Source: 70-18 sp041691815
GTDB taxonomy: Bacteria; Pseudomonadota; Alphaproteobacteria; Acetobacterales; Acetobacteraceae
DNA length: 19,510 bases
Assembly (NCBI GenBank): GCA_041691815.1
Contig: JBEPTZ010000080.1
Coordinates: 1 to 19,510, forward strand
Direction of reading: 5' to 3'
Part shown: one piece after another, positions 1-8,184 of the stretch
Layout of the letters: each line of letters begins with the position of its first letter
Position numbering within the stretch: position 1 is the stretch's first letter
The notes under the pieces: generated by a model
The model's database searches: none
What the model was told of the DNA's origin: nothing
Seen by the model: only the letters and a program-made list of their open reading frames with translations
Position numbers and translations under genes: made by a program

Positions 1-72
1 GTGTGGTGTCGGGGGGGGGGGCTGGTTTTTTTTTAAACCCCCCCGGCCCCCCCCGCGCCCCCCCCGACCACC
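1..72. other. Homopolymer-rich low-complexity end, probable assembly or sequencing artefact
   Basis: The first 72 bases are runs of G, T and C with almost no other content, including a run of about 11 G and a run of 10 T, then several C runs. Nothing else in the window looks like this. The tssF reading frame stays open into it but degenerates into a Gly/Ala/Val string before stopping at TAA (33-35). I read this as a low-quality contig end rather than a biological feature. A genuine slippery tract cannot be excluded. Confidence 0.7.
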
Positions 73-1532
73 GAAAGATGCCCCAGTGACAGATGCGAGA
101 TCAGCCGCCAGAAGCCGCGCTCCCGCAACGGCGCCCGCAAGGTGGATGACGGCGCGGTGAGGCAGGTGACGCGGGTGATCGCCGCCGCCCCCTCGGCAAG
201 CCGCATGCGCGGCTGCCCGCGGCCGAACGGCAATTCGCCCGGCAGGTCCCGGTTGGTGCACAGCGCATCGATCGACAGCACCGTGTCGGCCGGCCGGTCG
301 GCGGAGAATTCCGGATCGTCCGGCGCAAGATAGACCTCGCTGCCACGCAGCGGCGCCGGCGATTCGCGCCGCATCAGGTGGTAGAAGCCGCCCGGCTCGG
401 CACCGTCGGGATCGCCATGTGTCATGCGATAGAACGGTCGCCAGGGACGGAACGATCCGTCCGAACGCGACTCCCGCACCCGGTCCACCCCCCAGATCTC
501 CAGCGCGCCGGGGCGGCGCACATCGGGAACGATGCGGTATTCCACATCGGTATGGCTGAGCGGCACCGGCTCGCAGCGCTGCTCGAACAGGTTGACCGCA
601 GGCGTGCAGCCCAGCGCCATCACGTCATTGCCGAGCATCCGCTCAAGCTCCGGCAGGGCGCGATCGAGATAGACGAAGATCTCCAACTGGCTGCCGCCGG
701 AGGCCAGCGTCTTGCCGCCCATGCGGGTGAAATCGAGGAACAGGAATTTCTCCGGAAACGCGAAATACTCGGTCAGCAGGCGAAAACCGGAGAAACTGCG
801 CGCCGGCCAGGGAAACAGCGCCTCTTGCGGCCCGAAGCCGACCGGCCGGATCGAATCGGCGCCGACGATCACCGGGTTCGGATCGGTCGGCCCGTCGGCA
901 TAGGCCACCGACAGCGCGTGGCCGCAGAGCAGTTCATACAGCGGCAACGAGATATTGGCCGGCGCGCGCAGGAAGAAGCGCAGTTGCTCCACCCCGAGTT
1001 GCGCGAAGGTCACCTCCGGATTGGCGCATTTCAGCACGATGCGCAGCGCCGAAACCGCGCCGCCGGCCAGCGGGTTGACCGGCACCGCCAGCGGCAGGCC
1101 GGACAGCCGGATGCTTTCGATCTCCACCGGCCACAGCGTCGTCGGATAGGCGGTGCGAAAGCGGCAGGACTCGCCGCGCACCGGCTCGCTGTCCAGCGCC
1201 AGCCCCGGCGCCACCTCGAACGGCACCAGCAGGTCGGGCTGGCAGCCGAACTGCAGCACCGTGCAGGACGGCACCGGCGCCAGGTAATGCGGATACAGCA
1301 CGCTCAGCAGCGCGTCGGTCAGTTCGGGGAATTCGTCGTCCAGCCGGTGATGCACGCGGGCCGCCAGAAAGGCGACGCCGTCCAGCAGCCGCTCGACATG
1401 CGGGTCATCCACCGCATCGCCGGACATCCGCAACCGCCCGGCCACTTTCGGGTGCGCCTCGGCGAATTCCTGCGCCAGCTTGCGGATCGCCTGCAGCTCG
1501 CGGTTGAAATAGGGCAGCAATGCGTCGGACAT
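33..1532 (-). CDS. tssF: T6SS baseplate protein TssF (ImpG/VasA family), C-terminus lost
   Basis: TssF is a cytoplasmic T6SS baseplate wedge subunit that works with TssG, TssE and TssK. The N-terminus (MSDALLPYFNRELQAIRKLA) and the following region with HPKVAGRL and DPHVERLLDGVAFLAARVHHRLDDEFPELTDALL (residues ~28-76) are typical of the family. The sequence stays family-like up to WRLISHLSLGHLSV near residue 487. TssF proteins are usually about 590-620 residues, so roughly 100 residues are missing. The last dozen Gly/Ala/Val residues are translated from the homopolymer tract and are not trustworthy; real coding probably ends near position 70. The ATG at 1532 follows an AAAGGA motif 11 nt upstream and lies 20 nt after the tssE stop, so it is co-transcribed with the imp operon. 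The truncation is most likely an artefact of the sequence end, not a mutation. Confidence 0.93.
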   Translation of the reverse strand: MSDALLPYFNRELQAIRKLAQEFAEAHPKVAGRLRMSGDAVDDPHVERLLDGVAFLAARVHHRLDDEFPELTDALLSVLYPHYLAPVPSCTVLQFGCQPDLLVPFEVAPGLALDSEPVRGESCRFRTAYPTTLWPVEIESIRLSGLPLAVPVNPLAGGAVSALRIVLKCANPEVTFAQLGVEQLRFFLRAPANISLPLYELLCGHALSVAYADGPTDPNPVIVGADSIRPVGFGPQEALFPWPARSFSGFRLLTEYFAFPEKFLFLDFTRMGGKTLASGGSQLEIFVYLDRALPELERMLGNDVMALGCTPAVNLFEQRCEPVPLSHTDVEYRIVPDVRRPGALEIWGVDRVRESRSDGSFRPWRPFYRMTHGDPDGAEPGGFYHLMRRESPAPLRGSEVYLAPDDPEFSADRPADTVLSIDALCTNRDLPGELPFGRGQPRMRLAEGAAAITRVTCLTAPSSTLRAPLRERGFWRLISHLSLGHLSVVGGGAGGAGGV

Positions 1533-1552
1533 CGCGCTGCTATCCTTTGATT

Positions 1553-2092
1553 CTAAACGTCATTTCGTGACGAGACATACACGTCGGCGGTGGTCGAGTC
1601 CACCATCGTGTCAAACGCCACCGGCTCGGGCGCCGGGTCGGCATGCAGCAGCCCGTCGATCCGCAGTCGCAGGGTGGCGTCGAGCTTGTCGGCGTTCTCG
1701 ATCAGCGACACCTTCACCGTCACCATGCGCGGCTCGAACCGCCGGATCGTTGCCTCCACCTCGGCGCGCAGCAGCTCCCGCCGCCCGGCCTCGTTCATCG
1801 CGCCGGAGGTGAAATCCGGAATGCCGTAGCCGATCGGCGAGGTGTCGAGTTCCTTCAGCTCCGCCGGCCAGGAGCGCCAGCGGCGCCGCGCATTCAGCAG
1901 CGCCTCCAGGTCGCGCCGCACCGACATGCGCAGCGCGGTCAGCGCCTCGCCGGCCGACATCGGCGGATCGCGCTCGTCGCCCGGCGAGTCGTCGATCAGC
2001 CGGTCGAGCAGCGGCAGCTTGGCGCGCGGGCCACCGCGGCGCGCCGCATCAATGCGATTGCCGTCGCCGCGCCCTGAGCCCCGGCCGCTCAC
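1553..2092 (-). CDS. tssE: T6SS baseplate protein TssE (ImpF, gp25-like)
   Basis: TssE is the gp25-like baseplate subunit that starts sheath polymerisation. The protein (179 residues) has the family's opening LPLLDRLIDDSPGDE (residues ~26-40), a helical region SVRRDLEALLNARRRW, the SPIGYGIPDF segment, and the hallmark EPR motif in RRFEPRMVTVKV. The open frame continues well upstream, but the GTG at 2092 is preferred. It overlaps the tagJ stop as GTGA (2092-2089), a classic translational-coupling overlap, and it gives a normal family length. Upstream codons in this frame encode arginine/glycine-rich shadow sequence inside tagJ. It stops with TAG 20 nt before tssF. Confidence 0.93.
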   Translation of the reverse strand: MSGRGSGRGDGNRIDAARRGGPRAKLPLLDRLIDDSPGDERDPPMSAGEALTALRMSVRRDLEALLNARRRWRSWPAELKELDTSPIGYGIPDFTSGAMNEAGRRELLRAEVEATIRRFEPRMVTVKVSLIENADKLDATLRLRIDGLLHADPAPEPVAFDTMVDSTTADVYVSSRNDV

Positions 2093-2931
2093 GCCGCCGG
2101 CACGTCGGCGAATTCGACCGTGGTAAGGTCCATCACGCTGATCGCCTCCTCGCCGACCAGGAACAGCCGCTGGCCCACGCCACGCACCAGCGCCTCGCCC
2201 TTCCAGTCGGTCTCGCGCCCCAGTTTCAATACGTCGGACAGGTCCGCATCCTCGGTGCCGTAGATCGCCGGGAGATACACGTCGCCGTCCGGGCCGTTGC
2301 GCACCGACATGCTGGCGCGCCGCCACATCAGGTCGCGGGCGCGCTTCGGCGGGTGGAACTCGATGCTCTCCACCCGCTCGGTCGGGATCCAGAAATACTT
2401 GCCGGTGCTGGTCAACACCTCGAAGAAGCCGGCGCACAGGTCATCGGCGTCACGGAAATCATCGAATGCGGCGTCGCCGGCATGGCCGGAAACGTGCGGG
2501 CGCGCAGCCTCGGCTTCGGCAGCCAACCTGGCCGCCTCCGCCGCGTCGCCGCCGCGCTGCGCCACCAGGGCTGCCAGCACCAGGCGCATGTTCTCGGTGG
2601 CGCCATCGAGGAATTCCGGCACCCGGCCGTCGCGGCGCAATTGCCGGCGGGCGATGTCGGCGCGCAGCAACTGGCGGAACTCGGCGACCACCATCATCGC
2701 TTCCGGGTCGGCCTGGCCGGCAGCGTCCAGGATGACGTCGGCGCGCTCCAGATTGCCGGTGAACAGCAGCAGTTCGGCCAGCAGCACCCGTGCGCCGAGG
2801 TCGCCCGGCGCCTTGCGCACCGCCGCCCCGGCCGCCTCCACCGCCGCCGCCAGCTTGCCGGCGCGGAACAGGGTGCCCGCGGTATCGCCAGCATCCGCCT
2901 TGCCATTATCCATCTTGCCGGTGTCTGACAT
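2089..2931 (-). CDS. tagJ: T6SS accessory protein TagJ/ImpE
   Basis: TagJ (ImpE) is a soluble accessory protein. In studied systems it binds the TssB N-terminal helix and ClpV, so it is linked to sheath disassembly. The N-terminal half is an alanine-rich TPR-like helical region (AGTLFRAGKLAAAVEAAGAA, then LLAELLLFTGNLERADVILD). The C-terminal half carries family-type motifs such as DDLCAGFFEVLTSTGKYFWI, MWRRASM and PAIYGT. The ATG at 2931 gives 280 residues, the usual length, with AGGA only a few bases upstream. The frame is open to an earlier codon at 3060, but those extra residues are low-complexity and have no comparable ribosome site. Its place between impD and tssE matches the impD-impE-impF order. 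Confidence 0.9.
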   Translation of the reverse strand: MSDTGKMDNGKADAGDTAGTLFRAGKLAAAVEAAGAAVRKAPGDLGARVLLAELLLFTGNLERADVILDAAGQADPEAMMVVAEFRQLLRADIARRQLRRDGRVPEFLDGATENMRLVLAALVAQRGGDAAEAARLAAEAEAARPHVSGHAGDAAFDDFRDADDLCAGFFEVLTSTGKYFWIPTERVESIEFHPPKRARDLMWRRASMSVRNGPDGDVYLPAIYGTEDADLSDVLKLGRETDWKGEALVRGVGQRLFLVGEEAISVMDLTTVEFADVPAA

Positions 2932-3063
2932 GCTATCCTGCATCCTTCCCTGGCCGGCGGAACGAGCCGGCGTGATCCTGGTTTCAGTCCCTCGCCGCGT
3001 GGTCCGCGGTGCCGCCATGTGCGCGGAATGCCCCGCGCCGACACGGCCATTGAGCGTCATGTT

Positions 3064-4677
3064 CTATCGGAGGCTGGCCCCCGGCGCCACGATGTCGGTG
3101 GTCAGACGAAACGCCGCCGAGACATCGTCGAGCTGAAAATACGGCTGCAACTGCACCACGCAGCCAAACACCCCCGGCCGACCGGGCCGCTCGCGCACCG
3201 TCACCCGGCCGGACACCAGCGGGTATTTGGAGCGCGCATCGCTGCCGCTAGAAACGTTGGAGTTGATGTAGGTGCTCAGCCAGGACTGCAGCTGTCGCTC
3301 GATTTCCTCCCCGGTACGGAGCGAGCCAACCATCGAGCGGCCCAGCATCTTCACGTAATGGGCGAATCGCGACACGCACAACAGGGTGTTGATCTGGGTC
3401 GACAGCCTGGCATTGGCGTTGGCGGCCGACGCCGTGGCGCCGGTATATTGCTGCGGCGTCTGCAGGCTGCGCACCGAGCCGAACACCGCATCTTCGGTGA
3501 ACGGGATCGACGACAGCGGCATCAGCCCGGCATCCACCAGGATGCGCTCCTGCTTGTCGGTCAGCACCACCTCCAGCGGCGGCCGCGCCCAGCTATCGCC
3601 AGGATCGGTGGTGAACGGCTCGATCGGCAGGTCGTCGACCAGCCCACCGGCCCGCCGGTCGGTTTCCACGCCGCGCACATCCGCCGGCCAGGCGAACGCG
3701 GCGAACGCCCGCACCACCGTGGCGGCAAAGCCGTAGCCGGCATTGAACCAGACCCGCGCTCCGACATCGCCGGCGAATTCATCGTAGCGAAACCCGTCCT
3801 GCCGCGCCGGGTCATCGTGCCACGGCCCGCGCGCCTGCACCCGCGGCAGGGTAACCGCCAGGAAGCGAATATCCTCCTGGTTGAACAGCCCGCGCCAGCG
3901 CGCGTAATCGGCGGTGCGCAGCGGCGCCGCCGGATCGGCAACGCCGGCGAGGTCGGCAAAGCCATCCACCTCCAGCAAGGTCGGCGCCGCGGCCAGCACC
4001 GTCGGCACGAAGGCAGCGGCGGCCACCGCGGCCAGCAGTTTGAGCGCGGTCACATCATCGGTCGGCGCATCGGCGACAGGGCGGTGGCGCACCTCGTGGT
4101 CGATGACCAGCAGGCCGTACGGCTCGCCGCCGGGCATGCCGAACTCGTCCTCATAGATCTTGCGGAACATATGGCTCTGGTCAAACTCGGCGGCCCGCTC
4201 CAGATCGCGGCAGATTTCCGACCACGCGGCGTTCAGCACCTTGACCTTGATACGGTTGCCGGGCTCGAAGCCATCGGCCAACCATGCCAGGCCGCGCCAG
4301 CTGCCCTCCAGCCGGGCGAGGCGCGGATGATGCAGCACCGCATCCAATTGCTCGCCGATCAGCGTGTCGATCGCCGCGATATCACGATCCAGCGCCAGTC
4401 GGATGCCTTCGGGCCGGCGGGCAAGCCGTGCCGCCGCCGCATCGCCGAACCAGGTTTGCAGGCTTGCAGCCCCGCGCACCGCGCCGAACGCCGCGAGCCG
4501 CTCGGCCTCATCACGGAAACCCGCCGAAAAGAATCGGCCAGACAGCACCGCATCCCGCAGCGGCGCGGTCTCCACGGCCGCCGGGGAATCTCCAGCAGCC
4601 GTGAAATCCACTCGCTCCGGCAGGCCCGTCTGGTCTGGCGGGCCTGCTATGTCTGATTGCTCTGTCACGTCCGGCAC
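3064..4677 (-). CDS. impD: Second TssC-like sheath protein (ImpD)
   Basis: This 537-residue protein is a paralog of the TssC encoded directly upstream. It keeps the TssC core signatures: LEGSWRGLAWL, RIKVKVLNA, AEFDQSHMFRKIYEDEFGMP followed by GGEPYGLL, SRFAHYVKMLGRSMVGSL, WLSTYINSN and KYPLVSGRVTVRERPGRPG. The N-terminus (about 85 residues) is unlike TssC and rich in Ala, Glu and Asp. Rhizobium-type imp clusters carry impC and impD side by side, and Agrobacterium has two TssC proteins. The paralog is therefore expected for the lineage; whether it enters the sheath, caps it or replaces TssC is not shown here. The GTG start at 4677 has only a weak GGG ribosome site, which lies within a hairpin. 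An alternative GTG lies three codons downstream. Confidence 0.9.
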   Translation of the reverse strand: MPDVTEQSDIAGPPDQTGLPERVDFTAAGDSPAAVETAPLRDAVLSGRFFSAGFRDEAERLAAFGAVRGAASLQTWFGDAAAARLARRPEGIRLALDRDIAAIDTLIGEQLDAVLHHPRLARLEGSWRGLAWLADGFEPGNRIKVKVLNAAWSEICRDLERAAEFDQSHMFRKIYEDEFGMPGGEPYGLLVIDHEVRHRPVADAPTDDVTALKLLAAVAAAAFVPTVLAAAPTLLEVDGFADLAGVADPAAPLRTADYARWRGLFNQEDIRFLAVTLPRVQARGPWHDDPARQDGFRYDEFAGDVGARVWFNAGYGFAATVVRAFAAFAWPADVRGVETDRRAGGLVDDLPIEPFTTDPGDSWARPPLEVVLTDKQERILVDAGLMPLSSIPFTEDAVFGSVRSLQTPQQYTGATASAANANARLSTQINTLLCVSRFAHYVKMLGRSMVGSLRTGEEIERQLQSWLSTYINSNVSSGSDARSKYPLVSGRVTVRERPGRPGVFGCVVQLQPYFQLDDVSAAFRLTTDIVAPGASLR

Positions 4678-4683
4678 CAGCGA

Positions 4684-4713
4684 CCCGGTTCCACCGGATT
4701 CGGCAGAACCGGG
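4684..4713 (-). promoter_or_regulatory. Intercistronic hairpin covering the impD ribosome site
   Basis: An 8-bp perfect inverted repeat (CCCGGTTC 4684-4691 and GAACCGGG 4706-4713) with a 14-nt loop fills most of the 43-nt gap between the tssC stop and the impD start. On the coding strand its 3' arm ends 6 nt before the GTG and contains the only GGG that could serve as a Shine-Dalgarno sequence. There is no T tract, so it is not a standard terminator. It could lower impD translation relative to tssBC or mark an mRNA processing point; that role is inferred. Confidence 0.5.
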
Positions 4714-4720
4714 CCCAGAA

Positions 4721-6211
4721 TCAGGCTTTCTGCGGAATGCGCGCGACCATCCGCATGCTGGTGGTCAGCTCTTCCATCTGCAGCCAGGGCCGTAGATGCG
4801 CCACAGCATTGTATGAACCCGGCTTGCCCGGAATCTCGCGCACTTCCACCTTGGCTTCGCGCAGCGGGTATTTTGCCTTCGACTCCTGGCCGGCGTTCTC
4901 GTTGGAGTTGACGTAGTTCTTGATCCAACGATTCAGCATGATCTCCACATCGGAGGCTTCCTGGAAGCTGCCGATCTTGTCGCGCGCCATCACCTTCAGG
5001 AAGTGGGCGAACCGGCTGGATGCCATGATGTACGGCAGCCGGGCCGAAATCGCCGCGTTGGCGGTGGCTTCCGGGCGATCGTATTTCTTCGCCTTCTGCA
5101 CCGTCTGCGCCCCGAAGAACACCGCGTAGTCGGTGTTCTTGTAGTGGCACAGCGGCAGGAAGCCCTGGTTGGACAGCTCGAACTCGCGGCGGTCGGTGAT
5201 GCCGATCTCGGTTGGGCACTGCGCGTCCATGTCGCCGTCGTCGGAGGTGAACACGTGGTTCGGCAGCCCTTCCACCTTGCCACCGCCCTCGGCGCCGCGA
5301 ATGGCGACGCAGAAGCCGTATTTCGCGAACGCATCGGTCATCCGCACGCCCATGGTATAGGCGGCGTTCATCCAGCAATAATCGTGATGCCCCATCGGCC
5401 GCGCCGCGCCGGCGTCATCATACGGCGCCTCCTCGTAGCCGAACTCATCGATCGGCTTGGTCGCAGCACCGTAAGGCAGGCGCGCGATCACCCGCGGCAT
5501 CACCAGCGAAACGAAGCGGGCGTCCTCGCTCTCGCGGAAGCTGCGCCACTTGGCGTATTCCTGGGTCTCGAAAATCTTCGCCAGATCGCGCGGCTTGGAC
5601 AGTTCGGTCCAGTCATCGAAGCCGAACATCTGCGCCGCCGCCGCCGACACGAACGGCGCGAACGCCCCGGCCGCCACGTTGGAGATCAGCCGCAGCGTCT
5701 CCACGTCGTCCGGATGGTTGCTCCACTCGTAATCGCCGATCAGCGAGCCATACGGCTCACCGCCGGGAGTGCCGAATTCGTTCTCGTAGATCTTCTTGAA
5801 CAACTGGCTCTGGTCGAACTCCACCGCCTTGGTCAGGTCGCGGGTAAGGTCGCGCTTGGAGGCGTTCAGCACCTTGATCTTCAGCGCCGTTCCGGTCTCG
5901 CTGTTCATCACCAGGTGGTTGAGCCCGCGCCAGCTGCCTTCCAGCTTCAGGAACTTCTGCGCATGCATGATCTCGTTCAGCTGCGCCGACATCTTGCGGT
6001 CGATCGCCGCGATCGCCCGGTCGAAGGTGCGGGTGAGGTTCTTGTCGAACGTCACCGTGCCGGAGAGCGCCTGCTCAACCAGCGTCCTCACCAGATCCTG
6101 GGCGCGATCCGGTTCGGTCTGCTTGGTGGCGGCCACCACCTGGTCGAGAATATTGAGGCCTTCGGTGGTCTCGGTTGTGGCGCCGCCGGGGGCTGCCTGA
6201 GTGCCAGACAT
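4721..6211 (-). CDS. tssC: T6SS contractile sheath large subunit TssC (VipB/ImpC)
   Basis: TssC pairs with TssB to form the cytoplasmic contractile sheath around the Hcp tube. The 496 residues match the normal family length. Signatures in order are LEGSWRGLNHLV, LKIKVLNASKRDL, AVEFDQSQLFKKIYENEFGTP then GGEPYGSLIGDYEW, RFVSLVMPRVIARLPYG, SSRFAHFLKVMARDKIGSF, NRWIKNYVNSN and KYPLREAKVEVREIPGKPGSY. The ATG at 6211 has a full AAGGAGG ribosome site (6226-6220) 8 nt upstream, lying within the last tssB codons. Only 3 nt separate the genes, so translation of the two sheath subunits is coupled. This is one of the strongest ribosome sites in the cluster, consistent with a structural protein needed in bulk. 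Confidence 0.97.
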   Translation of the reverse strand: MSGTQAAPGGATTETTEGLNILDQVVAATKQTEPDRAQDLVRTLVEQALSGTVTFDKNLTRTFDRAIAAIDRKMSAQLNEIMHAQKFLKLEGSWRGLNHLVMNSETGTALKIKVLNASKRDLTRDLTKAVEFDQSQLFKKIYENEFGTPGGEPYGSLIGDYEWSNHPDDVETLRLISNVAAGAFAPFVSAAAAQMFGFDDWTELSKPRDLAKIFETQEYAKWRSFRESEDARFVSLVMPRVIARLPYGAATKPIDEFGYEEAPYDDAGAARPMGHHDYCWMNAAYTMGVRMTDAFAKYGFCVAIRGAEGGGKVEGLPNHVFTSDDGDMDAQCPTEIGITDRREFELSNQGFLPLCHYKNTDYAVFFGAQTVQKAKKYDRPEATANAAISARLPYIMASSRFAHFLKVMARDKIGSFQEASDVEIMLNRWIKNYVNSNENAGQESKAKYPLREAKVEVREIPGKPGSYNAVAHLRPWLQMEELTTSMRMVARIPQKA

Positions 6212-6214
6212 CGA

Positions 6215-6724
6215 TCAGCCCTCCTTCTTGTCGAGGCCAAGTTGGCCGGACAGGGTTTTCAACTCATCCTCGTTCTTCAGCACCTGCTCCAGCAGGTTCT
6301 CCAGGTCTTCCGACCGGTCCACCTTGCTCATCAGGTCGCGCAGCTTGTTGCGCGTCTCCATCAGCGCCTTCAACGCCGGCACCTGGTCGACGATCTTCGC
6401 CGGTTCGAAATCGTCCATCGAATTGAACTTCAGATCGACCGCCATCTGGCTGCCATCGCCGGCCAGCGTGTTGTCCACCTTCAGCTTCACGCCCGGCGTC
6501 ATGCGCGCCATCACGTCGTTGAAGTTGTCACGGTCGATCTGGATGAACTTGCGCTCGCCCATCGGCCGCAGCGGCTGGGTCGGGTCGCCGGAAAAATCGC
6601 CCATCACCCCCACCACGAACGGCAGCTCGCGCTCAACCTGCGCGCCTTCCGTCTCAACCTCGTAGGTGATGTGGACCCGCGGCTTGCGAACGCGGTTCAA
6701 TTTATCATGAACACTGCCACTCAT
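6215..6724 (-). CDS. tssB: T6SS contractile sheath small subunit TssB (VipA/ImpB)
   Basis: TssB is the small sheath subunit. The 169 residues include the standard RVHITYEVETEGAQVERELP then FVVGVMGDFSG opening, RKFIQIDRDNFNDVM, the FNSMDDFEPAKIVDQVPALK segment (~100-119) and a charged C-terminal helix ending DKKEG. The ATG at 6724 follows GGGAG about 7 nt upstream. It is separated from tssA by 173 nt, unlike the tight spacing to tssC, so it may have its own promoter. The final codons double as the tssC ribosome site. Confidence 0.96.
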   Translation of the reverse strand: MSGSVHDKLNRVRKPRVHITYEVETEGAQVERELPFVVGVMGDFSGDPTQPLRPMGERKFIQIDRDNFNDVMARMTPGVKLKVDNTLAGDGSQMAVDLKFNSMDDFEPAKIVDQVPALKALMETRNKLRDLMSKVDRSEDLENLLEQVLKNEDELKTLSGQLGLDKKEG

Positions 6725-6897
6725 GGCTATCTCCCTGCCGGTTCGTAAACGCGCACCGAATTATAACGCAGCCAGGAGCAGGCCGACCTCTGCCAGCCCG
6801 CCCCCTACCAGCGAACGGTTCGCACGTTAGACACGCGGCTCATCGTTGGTCAATGAACCTTTCACGTTACCGTGGCGGCAATGCCTCGCGGCCGGGA
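6725..6897 (-). promoter_or_regulatory. tssA-tssB gap: possible internal promoter and a 13-bp palindrome
   Basis: The 173-nt gap holds a perfect TATAAT on the minus strand (complement of 6760-6765), 35 nt before the tssB ATG, without a convincing -35 at 16-18 nt. Farther upstream is TTGACC (complement of about 6849-6854). A palindrome with arms GCGAAC and GTTCGC around one central base lies at 6811-6823, between these elements, where an operator could sit. I treat this as a possible separate promoter for the sheath genes; the assignment is weak because the -35/-10 pairing is not standard. Confidence 0.3.
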
Positions 6898-8034
6898 CTA
6901 TCCTGCCGCCGGCGTGTCCGACGTCGGCCGGATGCCGAGCTGCATCAGGATGCTGTCGCGAACCGCGGTGTCGGAAACCAGTTCGGCCAGCAGTTGCGGC
7001 CAGGTCAGGCGTCCGCGCCGGATCGCCTCTTCCAGCGTGTAGGCCAGCGGCGATTGCGGCTCGGTCTTGCGGAAGTATTCGCTGATCCGCGCCAACTCCT
7101 TCAGCATGTCCTCACGGTTCACCAGCGCCTGGGCCGGGCGCATAACCATCCCGCCGGCCGCCCCCCCGCCACCCTCGCCGCCGGCCGCAGCCTCGCCATC
7201 CGCCTCGTCTTCCGGGCCCTCTTCCACCTCGGGCGGCGCATAGCGCCGGATCAGCGCCATCACCGCCTGCACCAGTTCGCGCACCTGGCTGGTCGGCGGG
7301 CCGTCGGCACCGGCCTTCTCGTCCAGCACCTCGCCCATCCGCTGCCATTCCGCCGCCGCCGCCTTGGCCGCACGCCGTAACGCGGCGAAATGCGCCTGCC
7401 CCGCCGCCCGCGCCTCGGTCTCCACCTGCTCCAGCGGCAGGGTGCCGGCTTGCAGCCGCGCCTTGATGCGCGCCGGGTCGGTGATCTTCTTCAGTTCCTC
7501 CGCCTGCTCGTACTGCCAGTAATACAGCGCGCCGCCATCCGGCCGGTTGAACATCGGCAGCTTGCGCAGCGGCTGCTCGAGGGTGCCGCCGCCGCCCTCG
7601 CCGTTCAGCCCGGAGACCGGCGCCACCCGTGTCTCGATGCCATCCTCATCGGGCATCGGAAACAGGTTGCTGTCCCACAGCGTCTCGGCCAGCCCGGCGA
7701 TCAGATGCGCCCCCGCCGCCAGGCCGCGCAGCCCATCGCTGCGCACCAGCGATTCGGTCAGCCAGGCGGCAACCTCCAGATCCTTGGTCTTGCTGGTCAG
7801 CGCCGAGATCGCCAGGTCCCGCACCGCCTTCCACTGCGGCGGCGGCACGGTGTCCTCGCCGGGGTTGGCATCCGCCGCCCGCTCCGCCGCCCGCGCCTCG
7901 GCGCGCGCATCACGCATGCGGAAATACAGCGACTGCGGCGAGAAATCCTCGCGCAGATCGACGCCCGCCGGCGCCTCCCCCTCGATCGGCGCCAGCAGCG
8001 CCGCCATGTCGATGCCATCAGGCCAGTCGCTCAT
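6898..8034 (-). CDS. tssA: T6SS protein TssA (ImpA), N-terminal ImpA domain type
   Basis: TssA organises tail assembly at the baseplate and sheath tip. The 378-residue protein opens with MAALLAPIEGEAPAGVDLRE, the typical ImpA_N start. It then has DWKAV-like WKAVRDLAISALTSKTKDLE with VAAWLTESLVRSDGLRGLAA, DSNLFPMPDEDGIETRVAPV and LNGEGGGGTLEQPLRKLP. A flexible acidic, then glycine-rich linker (PPEVEEGPEDEADGEAA followed by a GGG-rich tract) precedes a conserved end with PQSPLAYTLEEAIRRGRLTW. The ATG at 8034 has GGGGAG about 7 nt upstream. It is the first gene of the minus-strand operon and divergent from clpV, 150 nt away. Its length places it with short TssA forms. Confidence 0.93.
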   Translation of the reverse strand: MSDWPDGIDMAALLAPIEGEAPAGVDLREDFSPQSLYFRMRDARAEARAAERAADANPGEDTVPPPQWKAVRDLAISALTSKTKDLEVAAWLTESLVRSDGLRGLAAGAHLIAGLAETLWDSNLFPMPDEDGIETRVAPVSGLNGEGGGGTLEQPLRKLPMFNRPDGGALYYWQYEQAEELKKITDPARIKARLQAGTLPLEQVETEARAAGQAHFAALRRAAKAAAAEWQRMGEVLDEKAGADGPPTSQVRELVQAVMALIRRYAPPEVEEGPEDEADGEAAAGGEGGGGAAGGMVMRPAQALVNREDMLKELARISEYFRKTEPQSPLAYTLEEAIRRGRLTWPQLLAELVSDTAVRDSILMQLGIRPTSDTPAAG

Positions 8035-8184
8035 CCTCAGCTCCCCTGTGCCGCGTCACGCAATTATTGATAGCATAACATCGTCTGCCGCTGGACACCG
8101 CCCAACCCGTAACCCTATCGTGCGCCCGCACCGCACCCCGGCCGGCCCACGGCCGGGTGGTTTCGGCGTGCCAAGGGGGGATAC
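8035..8184. promoter_or_regulatory. Divergent tssA/clpV control region with clpV leader hairpin
   Basis: This 150-nt gap must contain promoters for both T6SS arms unless they read from elsewhere. An AT-rich patch at about 8060-8080 (CAATTATTGATAGCATAAC) stands out from the GC-rich surroundings and is the likeliest promoter core. A GC-rich hairpin (CCCGGCCG 8137-8144, 5-nt loop, CGGCCGGG 8150-8157) ends 27 nt before the clpV ATG and would form in the clpV leader. No clear -35/-10 pair with correct spacing was found, nor a credible sigma-54 site. Confidence 0.4.

Noticed and set aside
6781..6815. Sigma-54 promoter (TGGCA...TGC) upstream of tssB
   Set aside because: TGGCA and TGC are present on the minus strand, but the GG-to-GC spacing is 13 rather than the required 10.
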